The position numbers were made by a program, and so were the translations under genes. The notes under the pieces are model-generated. The model was not told where the DNA came from, did no database searches, and saw only the letters and a program-made list of their open reading frames with translations. From an uncultured Flavobacteriaceae bacterium (GTDB taxonomy: Bacteria > Bacteroidota > Bacteroidia > Flavobacteriales > Flavobacteriaceae), in contig CAJQNO010000009.1 in assembly GCA_905479745.1 (NCBI GenBank), forward strand, positions 1-37,322: a stretch of 37,322 nt of DNA, written 5' to 3'. Positions within the stretch are counted from its first letter, which is position 1; every line of letters starts with the position of its first letter. Of this stretch, positions 24,196 to 33,541 are shown in pieces.

Positions 24196-25097
24196 TCTAT
24201 ACTGAATTTTAGTTTCACGATCTTTCCGTCCCTGTATCGCTTGTCCAGGATATTGATGTTTTTCAGGCTACTTGTAGGGACGGTAAGTTTATTTATAAAC
24301 TCTTCTTTCGAATATAACTCAATACCAGACTGTGCAGGAAATATCTGGTAGATCTGCGCATCATCTGCAATGAGATTGTTCAATTGTTGTTTCCGTTTTT
24401 TTAACTCTCCAAGATTCCCATTGCTGTAATACCGGAGCATCAGCGCGTAATCATCTGTGGCGAGAGGTACGTTGGCATTTTCATTCGCATCAATGTGCCT
24501 GATGATGGTGTCTGTTTTATGGTAAGGTGACTGCACCACAAAACGAATTATTTTTTCTTTACTGGAATATTCGAAACATCCGCTACTATCAGTTTTTAGA
24601 TAGATAGGGGATTGGCCTTCAGAAAGGATCTTAACATCCAGCGGAATCTGGGTAATAGGTTCGCCTCGATCTTCATCGATCATACAGAATCGGAAACTGT
24701 TTTCAGAATTCAGTAAAAAATACATAGCTATCAGGATTGGAAGGACCGGCAGGAACAACCACAAAAACTTATTGTTCTTACGTTTTGGGTTTTCTTCTAA
24801 AGCAAGAAGATCTCCATGTTTACTTCTGAAAGTGTTCCAATTTTCGTATCCGGCGTATTCACTCAGCAAGTTGAGCATATCTATCCTGGGAAGTTTTTCG
24901 GCTTCATTCTTAAAATAGGTATAAAACCACTTCTCGCTCACCCGTCCACGTGTACGTAGAAACAAATCTTCCTGAAATCTTTCTATCTCTTCACCTTTCC
25001 AGTCACCAATTGCTATAGGTGCGTGATTTTCTTTCAGAAAAGTATCCGAAACGGCTTGTTTCAATAATTCGAAAAGTTTTTTGTTTGCTGCCTCCAA
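24192..25097 (-). CDS. Single-pass membrane protein with a cytoplasmic helical N-domain
   Basis: This 301-residue protein has a cytoplasmic helical domain (about 1-105) with FQEDLFLRTRGRVSEKWFYT and LPRIDMLNLLSEYAGYENW. This region is common in Bacteroidota proteins and looks like a small regulatory or DNA-binding-like helical module. After a basic stretch (KRKNNK) comes one membrane helix (about 112-128, FLWLFLPVLPILIAMYFLL). The periplasmic part (about 130-301) begins with a carboxypeptidase-regulatory-like beta fold (DEDRGEPITQIPLDVKI, KTDSSGCFEYSS). The layout, inside helical module to membrane helix to outside beta domain, is that of a transmembrane sensor. It is followed by an overlapping lipoprotein gene. 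The sensing role is inferred. Confidence 0.7.
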   Translation of the reverse strand: MEAANKKLFELLKQAVSDTFLKENHAPIAIGDWKGEEIERFQEDLFLRTRGRVSEKWFYTYFKNEAEKLPRIDMLNLLSEYAGYENWNTFRSKHGDLLALEENPKRKNNKFLWLFLPVLPILIAMYFLLNSENSFRFCMIDEDRGEPITQIPLDVKILSEGQSPIYLKTDSSGCFEYSSKEKIIRFVVQSPYHKTDTIIRHIDANENANVPLATDDYALMLRYYSNGNLGELKKRKQQLNNLIADDAQIYQIFPAQSGIELYSKEEFINKLTVPTSSLKNINILDKRYRDGKIVKLKFSIE

Positions 25098-25228
25098 AAA
25101 CTATAAAATGTTGAAAATCAGTTAAATGAAAATTGTAAAATAGAATACAATTGGTTTACAAGACGTTTGCAATCAGCCCTAGCTCTTTGGTTTTAGGTTT
25201 GTCGTGTAATAATTAAAAATATGAAATT

Positions 25229-26095
25229 ATGAAGACAAATCGTTTTAAATCAGTTTGGAAAATAAGTATGTTCCTTTTACTATTTGGTTTTCTTTACGGC
25301 TGTGGGCAGGGAGGAAGTTATAGTGAGAAACTTAAAATGGGAGATGTAGATCTCAATGAGTCATTCGAGGCTATCGAGGTTGAAGAAGATGGTATCGCAA
25401 GCTTTAAACCGGATGCCACCTTAATAAAAACGCCGGATAACTTAAAGATCATCAAATCGGCTTCGGCTAGATACAAGGTGAAAGATGTAAAGGTTGCCAC
25501 CGCCCAGATACGGAAGATCGCCTTGCAGTACAACGCTTATATAAGTGATCTGCGTTATGAGAACAACCTGTATCAGAAACAAAACCGCTTTACCATCAAA
25601 GTACCTCAGGAAAGTTTCGATAATATCATGGACAGCATTGGTAATGTGGTGGAATTTGTCGAGTATGAGAACATCACCACCAAGGATGTTACCGAAGAGT
25701 ACATCGACTTGCAAGGTCGACTGGAAACGAAGCTTGAGGTAAAGAAACGTTATGAAGATATCTTGCGGAAAAATGCGAAAACAGTAGAAGATATATTAAA
25801 TACCGAGGAAAAACTACGGGTATTGCAGGAAGAGATCGAATCGGTTCAGGGGAGGCTTAAATATTTAACCAATAAGGTAGCGTATAGCACCATTCAGATA
25901 GATCTGTACGAGACTGTTGCGTATACCAAGGAACCTACTGCTTATAAAAAGACCTTTGGCGATAAGGCAAAGGATGCCTTATCCTTCGGCTGGAAAATGA
26001 TCGAATCCATTGTCTTGTTCTTTATTCATATATGGCCACTCATGCTGCTGGGGATCATTGTGATCCTGGTATTGAGAAGATGGTTGAAGAAATAA
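25229..26095 (+). CDS. DUF4349 family membrane lipoprotein
   Basis: This 288-residue protein has a lipoprotein leader (about 1-25, LLFGFLYGC). A DUF4349 domain follows: SARYKVKDVKVATAQIRKIA, IKVPQESFDNIMDSIG, VEYENITTKDVTEEYIDLQG, then a coiled coil (about 165-215) with KRYEDILRKNAKTVEDILN. A C-terminal membrane helix (about 255-285) ends in RRWLKK. DUF4349 proteins are widespread envelope proteins without a settled function. The order of domains and the length are normal. The gene stands alone between a minus-strand unit and a bidirectional terminator. A TAGGTTTG sequence (25194-25201) upstream matches the -7 element, but no well-spaced partner is visible. Confidence 0.88.
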   Translation: MKTNRFKSVWKISMFLLLFGFLYGCGQGGSYSEKLKMGDVDLNESFEAIEVEEDGIASFKPDATLIKTPDNLKIIKSASARYKVKDVKVATAQIRKIALQYNAYISDLRYENNLYQKQNRFTIKVPQESFDNIMDSIGNVVEFVEYENITTKDVTEEYIDLQGRLETKLEVKKRYEDILRKNAKTVEDILNTEEKLRVLQEEIESVQGRLKYLTNKVAYSTIQIDLYETVAYTKEPTAYKKTFGDKAKDALSFGWKMIESIVLFFIHIWPLMLLGIIVILVLRRWLKK

Positions 26096-26104
26096 ACAAA
26101 AAAA

Positions 26105-26131
26105 GCCGCGGAAATACACCGCGGCTTTTTT
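26105..26131. terminator. Bidirectional terminator between the DUF4349 gene and the NTF2-like gene
   Basis: GCCGCGG (26105-26111) and CCGCGGC (26119-26125) form a perfect GC-rich stem with a 7-base loop. It is flanked by an A run on the left and a T run on the right, so it should stop transcripts from both sides. Confidence 0.92.
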
Positions 26132-26144
26132 AATTTAAACCGAA

Positions 26145-26678
26145 TTAATCACTAGTATCGGTTACATCTGTTTCATCTTCAGCTGCTTCGGCAGCAGCCG
26201 CTGCTGCTTCCATAGCCTTCATCAATGGAGCGTTATCCCAGTATCCGTATTCCTTTACTACTTTACCATCAACAAACTGAGCGGTAACATGAACGGGGAT
26301 CATTAATTTCTGTCCGTTGGAGGCGATGGTCGCATTCCAAACTCCCCAGAAATTAACCCAGGTTTCACCTTTGTCTGTTACCACCATTTCCATATCGCCC
26401 TTTTCATCGTCAAAACCGTAAGACGATAGAGCCGCTGTGTTTTGCTTATGAGTCTCTACTGTTTCGGCCGGGGTCATTGCCTTGTCATCCGAATTGTGAT
26501 AAACTTTTGCCGTATCGGCAAACTTTGATGTATAGGTTTTCCAATCGGCAGCCTCGTAAGCATCCACTAAGGCTTTAAATGTATCTATCTCGGGAGAGCT
26601 TTGCGTGTATCTCGTTTCACCCTGTTTGCAGGCAAAGAGTAACAAGCCCACCACTGCTAATAATGCTAATTTTTTCAT
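26145..26678 (-). CDS. NTF2/SnoaL-like lipoprotein
   Basis: This 177-residue protein has a lipoprotein signal (VVGLLLFACKQGE, Cys17) and a domain of about 120 residues. Its pattern FKALVDAYEAADWKTYTSKF, ADTAKVYHNSDD and FWGVWNATIASNGQKL, with a final VVKEYGYWD strand, fits the cone-shaped NTF2/SnoaL fold. In secreted bacterial members the function is usually unknown. The tail is low-complexity Ala/Glu/Asp (EAAAAAAEAAEDETD). It follows the gene at 26704 by 25 bases in the same direction, suggesting a two-gene operon. The fold call is from pattern only. Confidence 0.75.
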   Translation of the reverse strand: MKKLALLAVVGLLLFACKQGETRYTQSSPEIDTFKALVDAYEAADWKTYTSKFADTAKVYHNSDDKAMTPAETVETHKQNTAALSSYGFDDEKGDMEMVVTDKGETWVNFWGVWNATIASNGQKLMIPVHVTAQFVDGKVVKEYGYWDNAPLMKAMEAAAAAAEAAEDETDVTDTSD

Positions 26679-26703
26679 ATGTTCTATTGTTTTGTTTAGT
26701 TAA

Positions 26704-27468
26704 TTAATTCCCTGTGTAACTAAGATCTGTACGCATCCAGCCTTGCATTTCATCCATCTTTGAGATTATACCCAGAAGTTCCTGGTTTAACTTGGCTCCC
26801 TCTTCACCCAGTAATTTGCGGTTCTCGGCAGACATGCGCTCGTAATCTTCAGGGCTTTCTGCCGCCATAGCGACCATGAAAAAGGTACCGTTGGATCCAA
26901 AGCTACTGCGATAGACCCGGTAATACATCTTAGATCCTTTCTCACTAAATAACTTCTTGTATTTCTTGGCAATCTCATATCCCTTGGCGTAGTTTTCCGG
27001 CGTGACATAGTATCGTACATTATTACGATAGTATTTACCTTCCGGCATTTGATTTATTCCCGAAGGTTGGTACGAGAGATCTTTGTCCAGGGTAATGATG
27101 TAGTCCAGGTGGTCTGTATAACATTTGTCCATTCTGGTAAATAGGTTTGAGAACGCTTCTTTCCCCATCTTTTCAGATAGACCGGCAAAGATATTCTTAT
27201 CCAGGTCGGCCATTTTATCTATCTCACCCACATAGATATAATTAAAATTATCTGTAGCTAGAGTGAGCCATTTAGCTTCTTTCACACCGTGCTTCTTGCA
27301 GGCAGCAACCAAGTCTTTAGAAACGGCTTCGTATTCGCCAACCATGGAAGGTTTAACATGATCTTCATGGATCCAGTACATCTGGGTGGATTTTTCCTGA
27401 GAAATTCCAGTGAACATGAAGAACAGGAAGATCATTAAAAGCGAGTTGATAAAGTGTTTGTTTTTCAT
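26704..27468 (-). CDS. Secreted protein of unknown function, possibly a duplicated ferredoxin-like fold
   Basis: This 254-residue protein has a signal peptide (about 1-23, ending FTGISQ). Two halves each start with an aromatic strand and contain Y-rich helix signals: MYWIHEDHVKPSMVGEYEAV and later YYRNNVRYYVTPENYAKGYE. Each half then has a strand such as NYIYVGEID or GTFFMVAMAAESPEDYERM. This suggests a duplicated dimeric alpha/beta barrel, like ABM-type proteins, but I cannot confirm it. No catalytic or metal motif stands out. It is the first gene of a pair with the NTF2-like lipoprotein. Confidence 0.7.
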   Translation of the reverse strand: MKNKHFINSLLMIFLFFMFTGISQEKSTQMYWIHEDHVKPSMVGEYEAVSKDLVAACKKHGVKEAKWLTLATDNFNYIYVGEIDKMADLDKNIFAGLSEKMGKEAFSNLFTRMDKCYTDHLDYIITLDKDLSYQPSGINQMPEGKYYRNNVRYYVTPENYAKGYEIAKKYKKLFSEKGSKMYYRVYRSSFGSNGTFFMVAMAAESPEDYERMSAENRKLLGEEGAKLNQELLGIISKMDEMQGWMRTDLSYTGN

Positions 27469-27694
27469 TTTATATTGGTTTAGTTAATAACACATTCAGC
27501 ACCGACTTTGATCATATAAATCGATGTTACCAGCAATAGTACGGATGGAAAATGGGGAGAGAAGTTTAAATTATTGATTTACAATAAATTAAAGGTACAA
27601 CAATTAGAAGTATTAAACCTGAATGAATTTTCTTTCAGAATTTTTTCTGAAGGAATTGCCACTCATTTAATCTGTTTATAATCTGGAGCCATAG

Positions 27695-27725
27695 TTTGTA
27701 ACAACCTCCTCAATTTGTATCTTTG
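27695..27725 (+). promoter_or_regulatory. Consensus Bacteroidota housekeeping promoter of ffh
   Basis: TTTG (27695-27698), 19 bases, then TATCTTTG (27718-27725) matches the -33 TTTG and -7 TAnnTTTG consensus exactly, 25 bases before the ffh ATG. The rest of the 282-base gap (27469-27694) is AT-rich and holds nothing else that I can name. Confidence 0.8.
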
Positions 27726-27750
27726 CGATTCTTAAAACCGAAGCAAGCAA

Positions 27751-29079
27751 ATGTTCAATAATTTAACCGATAAACTCGATAAGGCCTTACACGTATTAAA
27801 AGGGCACGGTAGTATTACGGAAGTCAATGTAGCCGAAACTCTGAAGGAAGTCCGTCGCGCATTACTGGATGCCGATGTGAATTTTAAAACGGCAAAGGAA
27901 TTCACCAATCGCGTTAAAGAAAAAGCATTGGGTCAAAACGTATTGACCACCTTGCAACCGGGACAGCTCATGGTGAAGATCGTAAAAGACGAACTCACCG
28001 AGCTTATGGGAGGCGATACCGCTGGTTTAGATCTAAGTGGTTCACCCAGTGTGATACTAATGTCTGGTCTTCAGGGTAGTGGTAAAACTACCTTTTCAGG
28101 GAAGCTTGCAAATTTTCTGAAAACAAAGAAATCCAAAAAACCACTGCTCGTAGCCTGTGATGTTTACAGGCCTGCGGCAATAAATCAATTACATGTTGTA
28201 GGTGAGCAGATCGGGGTGGAGGTTTATTCGGAAGAAGGGAATATGGATCCCGTTGAGATTGCCACAAAGGCAATCGCTCATGCCAAACAGAACGGATTTA
28301 ATGTTGTGATCGTCGATACGGCCGGTCGCCTAGCAGTGGACGAGGAAATGATGACGGAGATCGCTAATATCCACGCCGCCATCAAACCTAATGAAACCTT
28401 ATTCGTGGTGGATTCCATGACAGGGCAGGATGCAGTTAATACGGCAAAGACCTTTAACGACCGACTTAACTTCGAAGGGGTAGTACTCACCAAATTGGAT
28501 GGTGATACACGTGGAGGTGCAGCCATCTCCATTAAAAGCGTAGTAGATAAACCCATTAAGTTTATAGGGACCGGCGAAAAAATGGAAGCCATCGATGTCT
28601 TTCATCCCTCCCGTATGGCAGACAGGATCCTGGGGATGGGTGATGTTGTTTCCCTAGTAGAACGTGCTCAAGAGCAATTTGATGAGGAAGAAGCCAGGAA
28701 ACTTCAGAAGAAAATAGCAAAGAATCAATTTGGTTTCGACGATTTCATGAAACAGATCCAACAGGTGAAGAAGATGGGAAGTATGAAGGACCTAATTGGT
28801 ATGATCCCAGGTGCGGGAAAAGCCATAAAAGATATAGATATAGACGACGATGCGTTCAAGGGAATTGAGGCGATCATCAATTCTATGACTCCTCAGGAAC
28901 GATCCACTCCCGCAGTTATCGACGGGAACAGGAAAAAGCGTATTGCCAAGGGAAGTGGAACTTCAGTTCAGGAAGTAAATCAGTTATTGAAGCAATTCAA
29001 TCAAATGAGTAAAATGATGAAGATGATGCAAGGTGGTGGAGGTAGAAAGATGATGCAGATGATGAATAAAATGAAATAA
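27751..29079 (+). CDS. ffh: Signal recognition particle GTPase Ffh
   Basis: This 442-residue protein binds signal sequences of nascent membrane and secreted proteins and, with SRP RNA and FtsY, delivers ribosomes to the membrane. The N domain (about 1-90) is followed by the G domain, with P-loop GLQGSGKTTFSGKLA (near residue 105), DVYRPAA, DTAGRL (near 190) and TKLDGD (near 248). The Met-rich M domain (about 325-442) includes GSGTSVQEVNQLLKQF and ends in GGGGRKMMQMMNKMK. All family motifs are present and the length is normal. It is followed 18 bases later by folD, an order I know from other flavobacteria. No 4.5S RNA gene was recognised nearby. Confidence 0.98.
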   Translation: MFNNLTDKLDKALHVLKGHGSITEVNVAETLKEVRRALLDADVNFKTAKEFTNRVKEKALGQNVLTTLQPGQLMVKIVKDELTELMGGDTAGLDLSGSPSVILMSGLQGSGKTTFSGKLANFLKTKKSKKPLLVACDVYRPAAINQLHVVGEQIGVEVYSEEGNMDPVEIATKAIAHAKQNGFNVVIVDTAGRLAVDEEMMTEIANIHAAIKPNETLFVVDSMTGQDAVNTAKTFNDRLNFEGVVLTKLDGDTRGGAAISIKSVVDKPIKFIGTGEKMEAIDVFHPSRMADRILGMGDVVSLVERAQEQFDEEEARKLQKKIAKNQFGFDDFMKQIQQVKKMGSMKDLIGMIPGAGKAIKDIDIDDDAFKGIEAIINSMTPQERSTPAVIDGNRKKRIAKGSGTSVQEVNQLLKQFNQMSKMMKMMQGGGGRKMMQMMNKMK

Positions 29080-29097
29080 GAATTTAAAGCGAATCAA

Positions 29098-29976
29098 ATG
29101 ACAATCCTCGACGGTAAAAAAGCTAGTAGCGATATTAAAGATGAGATAAAGATAGCCGTGGACGCTATGAAATCGAGAGGCGAAAAGGTTCCGCATCTAG
29201 CTGCAGTTTTGGTTGGGGACGACGGGGCGAGCCTAACTTATGTAGGTAGTAAAGTACGAGCCTGCGAGCGTGTGGGTTTCGACTCGACACTGGTCCACAT
29301 GCCGGAGTCGACTACCGAGGATGAGCTTCTGAAGAAGATCAATGAACTCAATAATGATAAGAATATTGATGGCTACATAGTCCAGTTACCGTTGCCGCGT
29401 CATATAGATTCACAAAAGGTATTAATGGCCGTCGATCCTAACAAGGATGTGGATGGATTTCATCCTGAGAACTTCGGAAAAATGGCTCTGGGAATGGAAA
29501 CCTTTATTGCCGCAACACCTTACGGAATTATCGAATTACTGGAACGTAATAATGTCGAGACTCAAGGGAAACACGCCGTGGTGATAGGTAGAAGCAATAT
29601 CGTAGGTCGGCCCATGAGCATTCTTTTGAGTAGAAAAGGTTATCCGGGCGATTGTACGGTAACACTAGCGCACAGCCGAACCAAAGATATGGCCGAACTT
29701 ACGCGAAACGCAGATATTATCGTTTCTGCTCTAGGAGTGCCAAAATTTCTGAAAGCCGATATGGTGAAGGATGGAGTGGTAGTAATAGATGTGGGCATTA
29801 CACGTGTTCCGGACCAATCGCATCCAAGAGGATATGTGATCACCGGCGATGTGGATTTTGAAAACGTGAGCAAGAAATCTTCCTTTATAACCCCGGTACC
29901 CGGCGGGGTTGGCCCAATGACCATCGCCATGTTACTAAAAAACACATTACTTGCACGGGAAAATAGGTTGACTTAA
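29098..29976 (+). CDS. folD: Bifunctional methylenetetrahydrofolate dehydrogenase/cyclohydrolase
   Basis: This 292-residue cytosolic enzyme oxidises 5,10-methylene-THF to methenyl-THF with NADP and hydrolyses that to 10-formyl-THF, feeding purine and formyl-Met synthesis. The catalytic Tyr and Lys are in YVGSKVRACERVG, the folate site in VQLPLPRHI, and the dinucleotide loop in GRSNIVGRPMSILL. The C-terminal signature is PVPGGVGPMTIAMLLKNT. The length is normal and no residue is missing. It lies 18 bases after ffh and shares its promoter. It ends three bases before a convergent gene, with no terminator visible between them. Confidence 0.97.
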   Translation: MTILDGKKASSDIKDEIKIAVDAMKSRGEKVPHLAAVLVGDDGASLTYVGSKVRACERVGFDSTLVHMPESTTEDELLKKINELNNDKNIDGYIVQLPLPRHIDSQKVLMAVDPNKDVDGFHPENFGKMALGMETFIAATPYGIIELLERNNVETQGKHAVVIGRSNIVGRPMSILLSRKGYPGDCTVTLAHSRTKDMAELTRNADIIVSALGVPKFLKADMVKDGVVVIDVGITRVPDQSHPRGYVITGDVDFENVSKKSSFITPVPGGVGPMTIAMLLKNTLLARENRLT

Positions 29977-29979
29977 GAA

Positions 29980-31002
29980 CTATTCTTTGGCATTGGAAGA
30001 CAGGTATTCTTTCCGATAAATATTCACGATCACGATAAAAAGGCTAATAAGTAAAGGCCCGAATATTAGTCCGATAAAACCAAATAACGGCACCCCCACA
30101 ATTACTCCTATAAGCGTGATCAATGGGTGAACATTATCTAGCCGTTTCAAGACGTATAATCTAATGATGTTGTCTGTAGATCCCACTACGATAAGACCGT
30201 ATAAAAGTATTCCCCAGGCCGAAAAATTATTTCCGGTTGAGAGTTCAAGAATAAAGACCGGAAGGATCCCAATAAGTGTACCCACAAAGGGGATCATAGA
30301 TCCTATTGTTACGATCACAAACCAGAAGAAAGGATCCGGAATTCCGAAGATAAAAAAACCGATCAAAGCGATAATTCCTTGTGCCAAAGCTACCAGGGGG
30401 ATTCCCAGTGCATTGGAGCGTACCATCGCCTGAATCTCATTTCCAATAACTTTCAGATTAGGTTTGTTAATGGGAATATAATCTCCTACCGAGTTTTTCA
30501 CCATGCGGCGATTAGTAAACATATAGAATAGGATAAAGTACATTAAACCAATTGCGATCACAATATCGAAGGTACTTCCTGCAACAGCCTGTAAATTGTT
30601 AGACAACCAGTTGGAGATCGCACTAACATCTATTTGAGAGGCTAGATCGAAGTGATATCTGGTTTCCATAGCAGCTAGCTGATCTTTCAGGGCCTGAACC
30701 ACCTTTTCGGAGTTTTTCACAGCGTTTCCAATCTTGTTTCCTAACATGAATATCACCCCGGTAACCGGGATTAAGATACCTACAAATGAAACGACTATAA
30801 GGAAAGAGGCCGCCAGATTAGGATTCCATCCCTTCCGTACCAGCCGGAGCATCCAACCCCGCATAAGTACGTAAATGGTAATGGCGCCCAACACCCCGGA
30901 AAAATAAGGAAGCAACTCTCTAAAAATGAGTCCACCAATTATTATGATTAGCAGAAGAATAAAGATCTGCTGAATTATGTGCTGTGGAATAGGTTTCGCC
31001 AT
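29980..31002 (-). CDS. AI-2E/PerM family membrane permease
   Basis: This 340-residue protein has about eight hydrophobic helices and the typical AI-2E order: a helix pair near the N-terminus (FILLLIIIIGGLIFRELLPY), a long soluble helical segment (about 95-150), and a C-terminal group. That group includes GIPDPFFWFVIVTIGSMIPF, VGTLIGILPVF and VPLFGFIGLIFGPLL. The family includes exporters of autoinducer-2 and sodium/proton antiporters, and many members have unknown cargo. The gene stands alone, convergent with folD. A TATCTTTA sequence just upstream of the start could be its -7 element. Confidence 0.9.
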   Translation of the reverse strand: MAKPIPQHIIQQIFILLLIIIIGGLIFRELLPYFSGVLGAITIYVLMRGWMLRLVRKGWNPNLAASFLIVVSFVGILIPVTGVIFMLGNKIGNAVKNSEKVVQALKDQLAAMETRYHFDLASQIDVSAISNWLSNNLQAVAGSTFDIVIAIGLMYFILFYMFTNRRMVKNSVGDYIPINKPNLKVIGNEIQAMVRSNALGIPLVALAQGIIALIGFFIFGIPDPFFWFVIVTIGSMIPFVGTLIGILPVFILELSTGNNFSAWGILLYGLIVVGSTDNIIRLYVLKRLDNVHPLITLIGVIVGVPLFGFIGLIFGPLLISLFIVIVNIYRKEYLSSNAKE

Positions 31003-31100
31003 AGATCTTTCGTTTTTGTTTTAAAGATAGGGATTTCCCAATGTAATTTTAATTTGTAGGTATTTTCGTCGATTTTATATCCAATTGGTCTAAAAAGTCA

Positions 31101-31129
31101 TTGACGAATGAGTAATAATTGTACCTTTT
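31101..31129 (+). promoter_or_regulatory. Possible promoter of the Cys/His-rich small protein
   Basis: TTGA (31101-31104), 17 bases, then TACCTTTT (31122-31129) is a near match to TTTG and TAnnTTTG, 25 bases before the ATG at 31155. Confidence 0.4.
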
Positions 31130-31154
31130 TTCTATCTAACTAATTAAATGAAAA

Positions 31155-31427
31155 ATGAGAAGAATTATTTTAATTGCAGCACTTGTATCCATAGGTGTTG
31201 TGACTGCCGTAGGAATGCGTAATAATAGCGATGGACCTAAAGTCACTATCTGTCATATTCCACCGGGGAACCCTGCCAATGCCCATTCTATTACTATAAG
31301 TATAAATGCATTGCCGGCCCATCTGGCTCATGGAGATAGTGAAGGTGCTTGTGAAGCACAGTGTACTCTGGAAACAGATCCCGAATGTTACTGCGCTTTG
31401 TTTCCGGATGATATGGAATGTAATTGA
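31155..31427 (+). CDS. Small secreted Cys/His-rich protein
   Basis: This 90-residue protein has an N-terminal hydrophobic segment (about 4-20) that should direct export or membrane anchoring. The core VTICHIPPGNPANAHSI and PAHLAHGDSEGAC places Cys33, His34, His44, His56, His59 and Cys66 in a pattern that I recognise as recurring in secreted bacterial proteins, often appended to larger ones. Here it is nearly the whole protein. The tail adds Cys70, Cys78, Cys80 and Cys89. The residues could bind metal or form disulfides. The gene is alone on its strand between convergent and divergent neighbours. No function is assigned. Confidence 0.75.
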   Translation: MRRIILIAALVSIGVVTAVGMRNNSDGPKVTICHIPPGNPANAHSITISINALPAHLAHGDSEGACEAQCTLETDPECYCALFPDDMECN

Positions 31428-31438
31428 TCTGGAAATCG

Positions 31439-31864
31439 TTATTTCGCGAAGAGCTGATCTAGGTTTTTAAAGGCTTTAAATTCCAGGGCATTTCCACTGG
31501 GATCCTTGAAGAACATAGTTGCTTGTTCACCTGTTTCTCCTTCAAACCGAACGTAAGGTTCGATTATAAATTTTACGTTTCTTTTCTGAAGGGATTCCGA
31601 AAGCTTACCGAATGTGGGCATATCCAGTACTACACCAAAGTGAGGAATAGGTACTTCTTTACCATCCACAGGATTACTTTGTTGTTCTTTCGGTGAACGT
31701 TCCTTAAGATGGATCACCAGCTGATGGCCGTAAAAATCGAAGTCCACCCAGTGATCACTGCTCCGGCCTTCTTTACAGCCAAGAATATCGCGATAAAAAC
31801 TGCGATTAGTTTCAATATCATCTACAGGAATAGCCAGGTGAAAGGGTCTTAATTTAGTTGTCAT
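31439..31864 (-). CDS. VOC/glyoxalase-superfamily protein
   Basis: The start at 31864 ([16 protein letters not shown]) begins one base after the methyltransferase stop and gives 141 residues; an ATG at 31873 would add three residues and overlap that gene. Two beta-alpha-beta-beta-beta modules are visible. They carry possible metal ligands in PFHLAIPV (His), GHQLVIHL (His), IPHFGVVL (His) and [12 protein letters not shown] (Glu). Such proteins include extradiol dioxygenases, glyoxalases and resistance proteins, and the substrate is not readable. It is coupled to the upstream methyltransferase gene. Confidence 0.88.
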   Translation of the reverse strand: MTTKLRPFHLAIPVDDIETNRSFYRDILGCKEGRSSDHWVDFDFYGHQLVIHLKERSPKEQQSNPVDGKEVPIPHFGVVLDMPTFGKLSESLQKRNVKFIIEPYVRFEGETGEQATMFFKDPSGNALEFKAFKNLDQLFAK

Positions 31865-31865
31865 G

Positions 31866-33485
31866 TTAATCATTTACAGTTAAATAATGAATACTCACGG
31901 TTGCCAAATCGTTATTAGGGAATTTAGAAAAATGAGCGGGATCTGAAAACAGCCCAATTTCTTTCAGGATATGGTTGAACACATCCAGCTCCAGGATATA
32001 TTGGTCGCTAAAACCATGGGTAGCATCGTAGGCTGTGGCCGCGGTCTTCCCAATGTTTGCGGCTGCTATCATCGGATCGATGGTATGCAACTCTATTAGC
32101 AGTAAACCAAACTTTCCGATATACCGCTTCCAGTTCTCGAAGTGTTCTTTTAGATTCTGTTCCACCAAAGCGTTGGGCAACCTTTCACCTGCCGATGCGA
32201 ACGCACCTGTACTCAAACTAGTTTCTCCCTCTACAGATCCTTCGGGCATGGTCCATGGCCTGTTGTGGTCGAGAAAGGTGCGTACATTAAGTAGATCGTT
32301 GAGGTTGATATCATAACTTGATTGTATGTCTTCCTCAAGCTGTTCGGGGTCTCCAATGTCTCCCCAAATTACCTTAGCCCAGATATCGGCCTTTACCAGG
32401 TTGGCTCGAGTTGCTTTTAGAGCTGCACGGTTAAAATCCACTCCAACCAGGAAGAGCGGATATTCCTCTAACATGCTACCACGATGGGTTCGTTGTTCGA
32501 TAACTTCGAAAAGATGGATTAGAAAGGCTCCATTCCCGCATCCCATATCCAGGATGCCCTTGGGTTGCTCTTCAATAGGCTTATTGAATAGTGAAATAAT
32601 GATATCGTCTATCTTTTTGAAATAAGCCGAATGCGCTCCCCCGCTTCCCCATACGTTCATTTCCCTATCCACATGGATCTCGGTAGCCGTAGTGACCGAA
32701 CTTTTAAAGATAAGGGCATTCCCAAACATTAATTCGTCCACTCGTCTGAAAGTGGGGATGTAGGAAACCGTAACCCCATAGGCGGTAGACCGTCTTGCAA
32801 AAAACAACCCTTTGTCTGTAAATCGATAGTGATCGTTCTTTTTTCGGAACCAGCCCAAAAAGGTGAAAAAATCCAAGAGTTTGCTGAAACTTACAGGATC
32901 CTCATGAAATTCGTCTGCGCTAAAGGAAGCTTCCATGAAGTACTTGTGGAACATTCCGTCCATTCCAAGGAATACAGAGATCGGTCCCACTAGTACTCCT
33001 TCAATATGTTTTTCTATCTGAATTTCAACCTCCCGTACCAGTTCATCATCGGAAGTGGGGGAGTAATCCCCATTCTTATATTTATTAAAGATCCTATTCA
33101 GGATAGTAAACTGTTCCAGTTCGAAATGACGTGGGTGAAATTCGGCAGAAATCTTCATAAAATTCACCACATCCTCGTAGCGATTCGCCATTAAAAGCCC
33201 AATACTGCTTTTGTTATTTATACGCAGCGTCACCGAATTATCATGCCTGTTAAGATCGTATTCCAGCCAGCCCTGTGATGCTAACATCCGAAGGCCGATG
33301 TTTAAATACCCTTCATTGGCAGAGAAATGATCACATAGAGATTGCAGCGAACATTCCTTTTTCTCAAGTAGATAATCAAATACACCTTTTTCGTGAAGGG
33401 CTGTTACTACCGGAGCGAAGGCGATTCCATCGAGGTGACGAAAAAGTTCACTGCGATACAAGGTTTTTTCGGCAATTGAAAGCAT
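31866..33485 (-). CDS. Class I SAM-dependent methyltransferase with winged-helix-like N-domain
   Basis: This 539-residue protein has an N-terminal helical and winged-helix-like region (about 1-110, [40 protein letters not shown]). The SAM-binding core (about 300-520) has motif [21 protein letters not shown], an acidic strand [18 protein letters not shown], and VIWGDIGD. It is longer than simple methyltransferases and resembles stand-alone polyketide-type (AprA MT2-like) methyltransferases. No polyketide or peptide synthetase genes are nearby. It is the middle gene of a possible unit between the gene at 33542 (56 bases upstream) and the VOC gene. The methyl acceptor is unknown. Confidence 0.85.
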   Translation of the reverse strand: MLSIAEKTLYRSELFRHLDGIAFAPVVTALHEKGVFDYLLEKKECSLQSLCDHFSANEGYLNIGLRMLASQGWLEYDLNRHDNSVTLRINNKSSIGLLMANRYEDVVNFMKISAEFHPRHFELEQFTILNRIFNKYKNGDYSPTSDDELVREVEIQIEKHIEGVLVGPISVFLGMDGMFHKYFMEASFSADEFHEDPVSFSKLLDFFTFLGWFRKKNDHYRFTDKGLFFARRSTAYGVTVSYIPTFRRVDELMFGNALIFKSSVTTATEIHVDREMNVWGSGGAHSAYFKKIDDIIISLFNKPIEEQPKGILDMGCGNGAFLIHLFEVIEQRTHRGSMLEEYPLFLVGVDFNRAALKATRANLVKADIWAKVIWGDIGDPEQLEEDIQSSYDINLNDLLNVRTFLDHNRPWTMPEGSVEGETSLSTGAFASAGERLPNALVEQNLKEHFENWKRYIGKFGLLLIELHTIDPMIAAANIGKTAATAYDATHGFSDQYILELDVFNHILKEIGLFSDPAHFSKFPNNDLATVSIHYLTVND

Positions 33486-33541
33486 ATATCAGGTTCTCAG
33501 CTATGTAAATATATGCCTTTTCGTATTATTTAATTACAAAG

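Noticed and set aside
25221..25232. A three-codon ORF (Met-Lys-Leu-stop) whose stop overlaps the DUF4349 gene start, as a leader peptide
   Set aside because: It is too short and AT-rich to separate from chance, and no attenuator structure is visible.
27469..27694. An SRP (4.5S) RNA gene upstream of ffh
   Set aside because: The stretch is AT-rich and lacks the GGAA-tetraloop helix and the GC-rich stem expected of SRP RNA.
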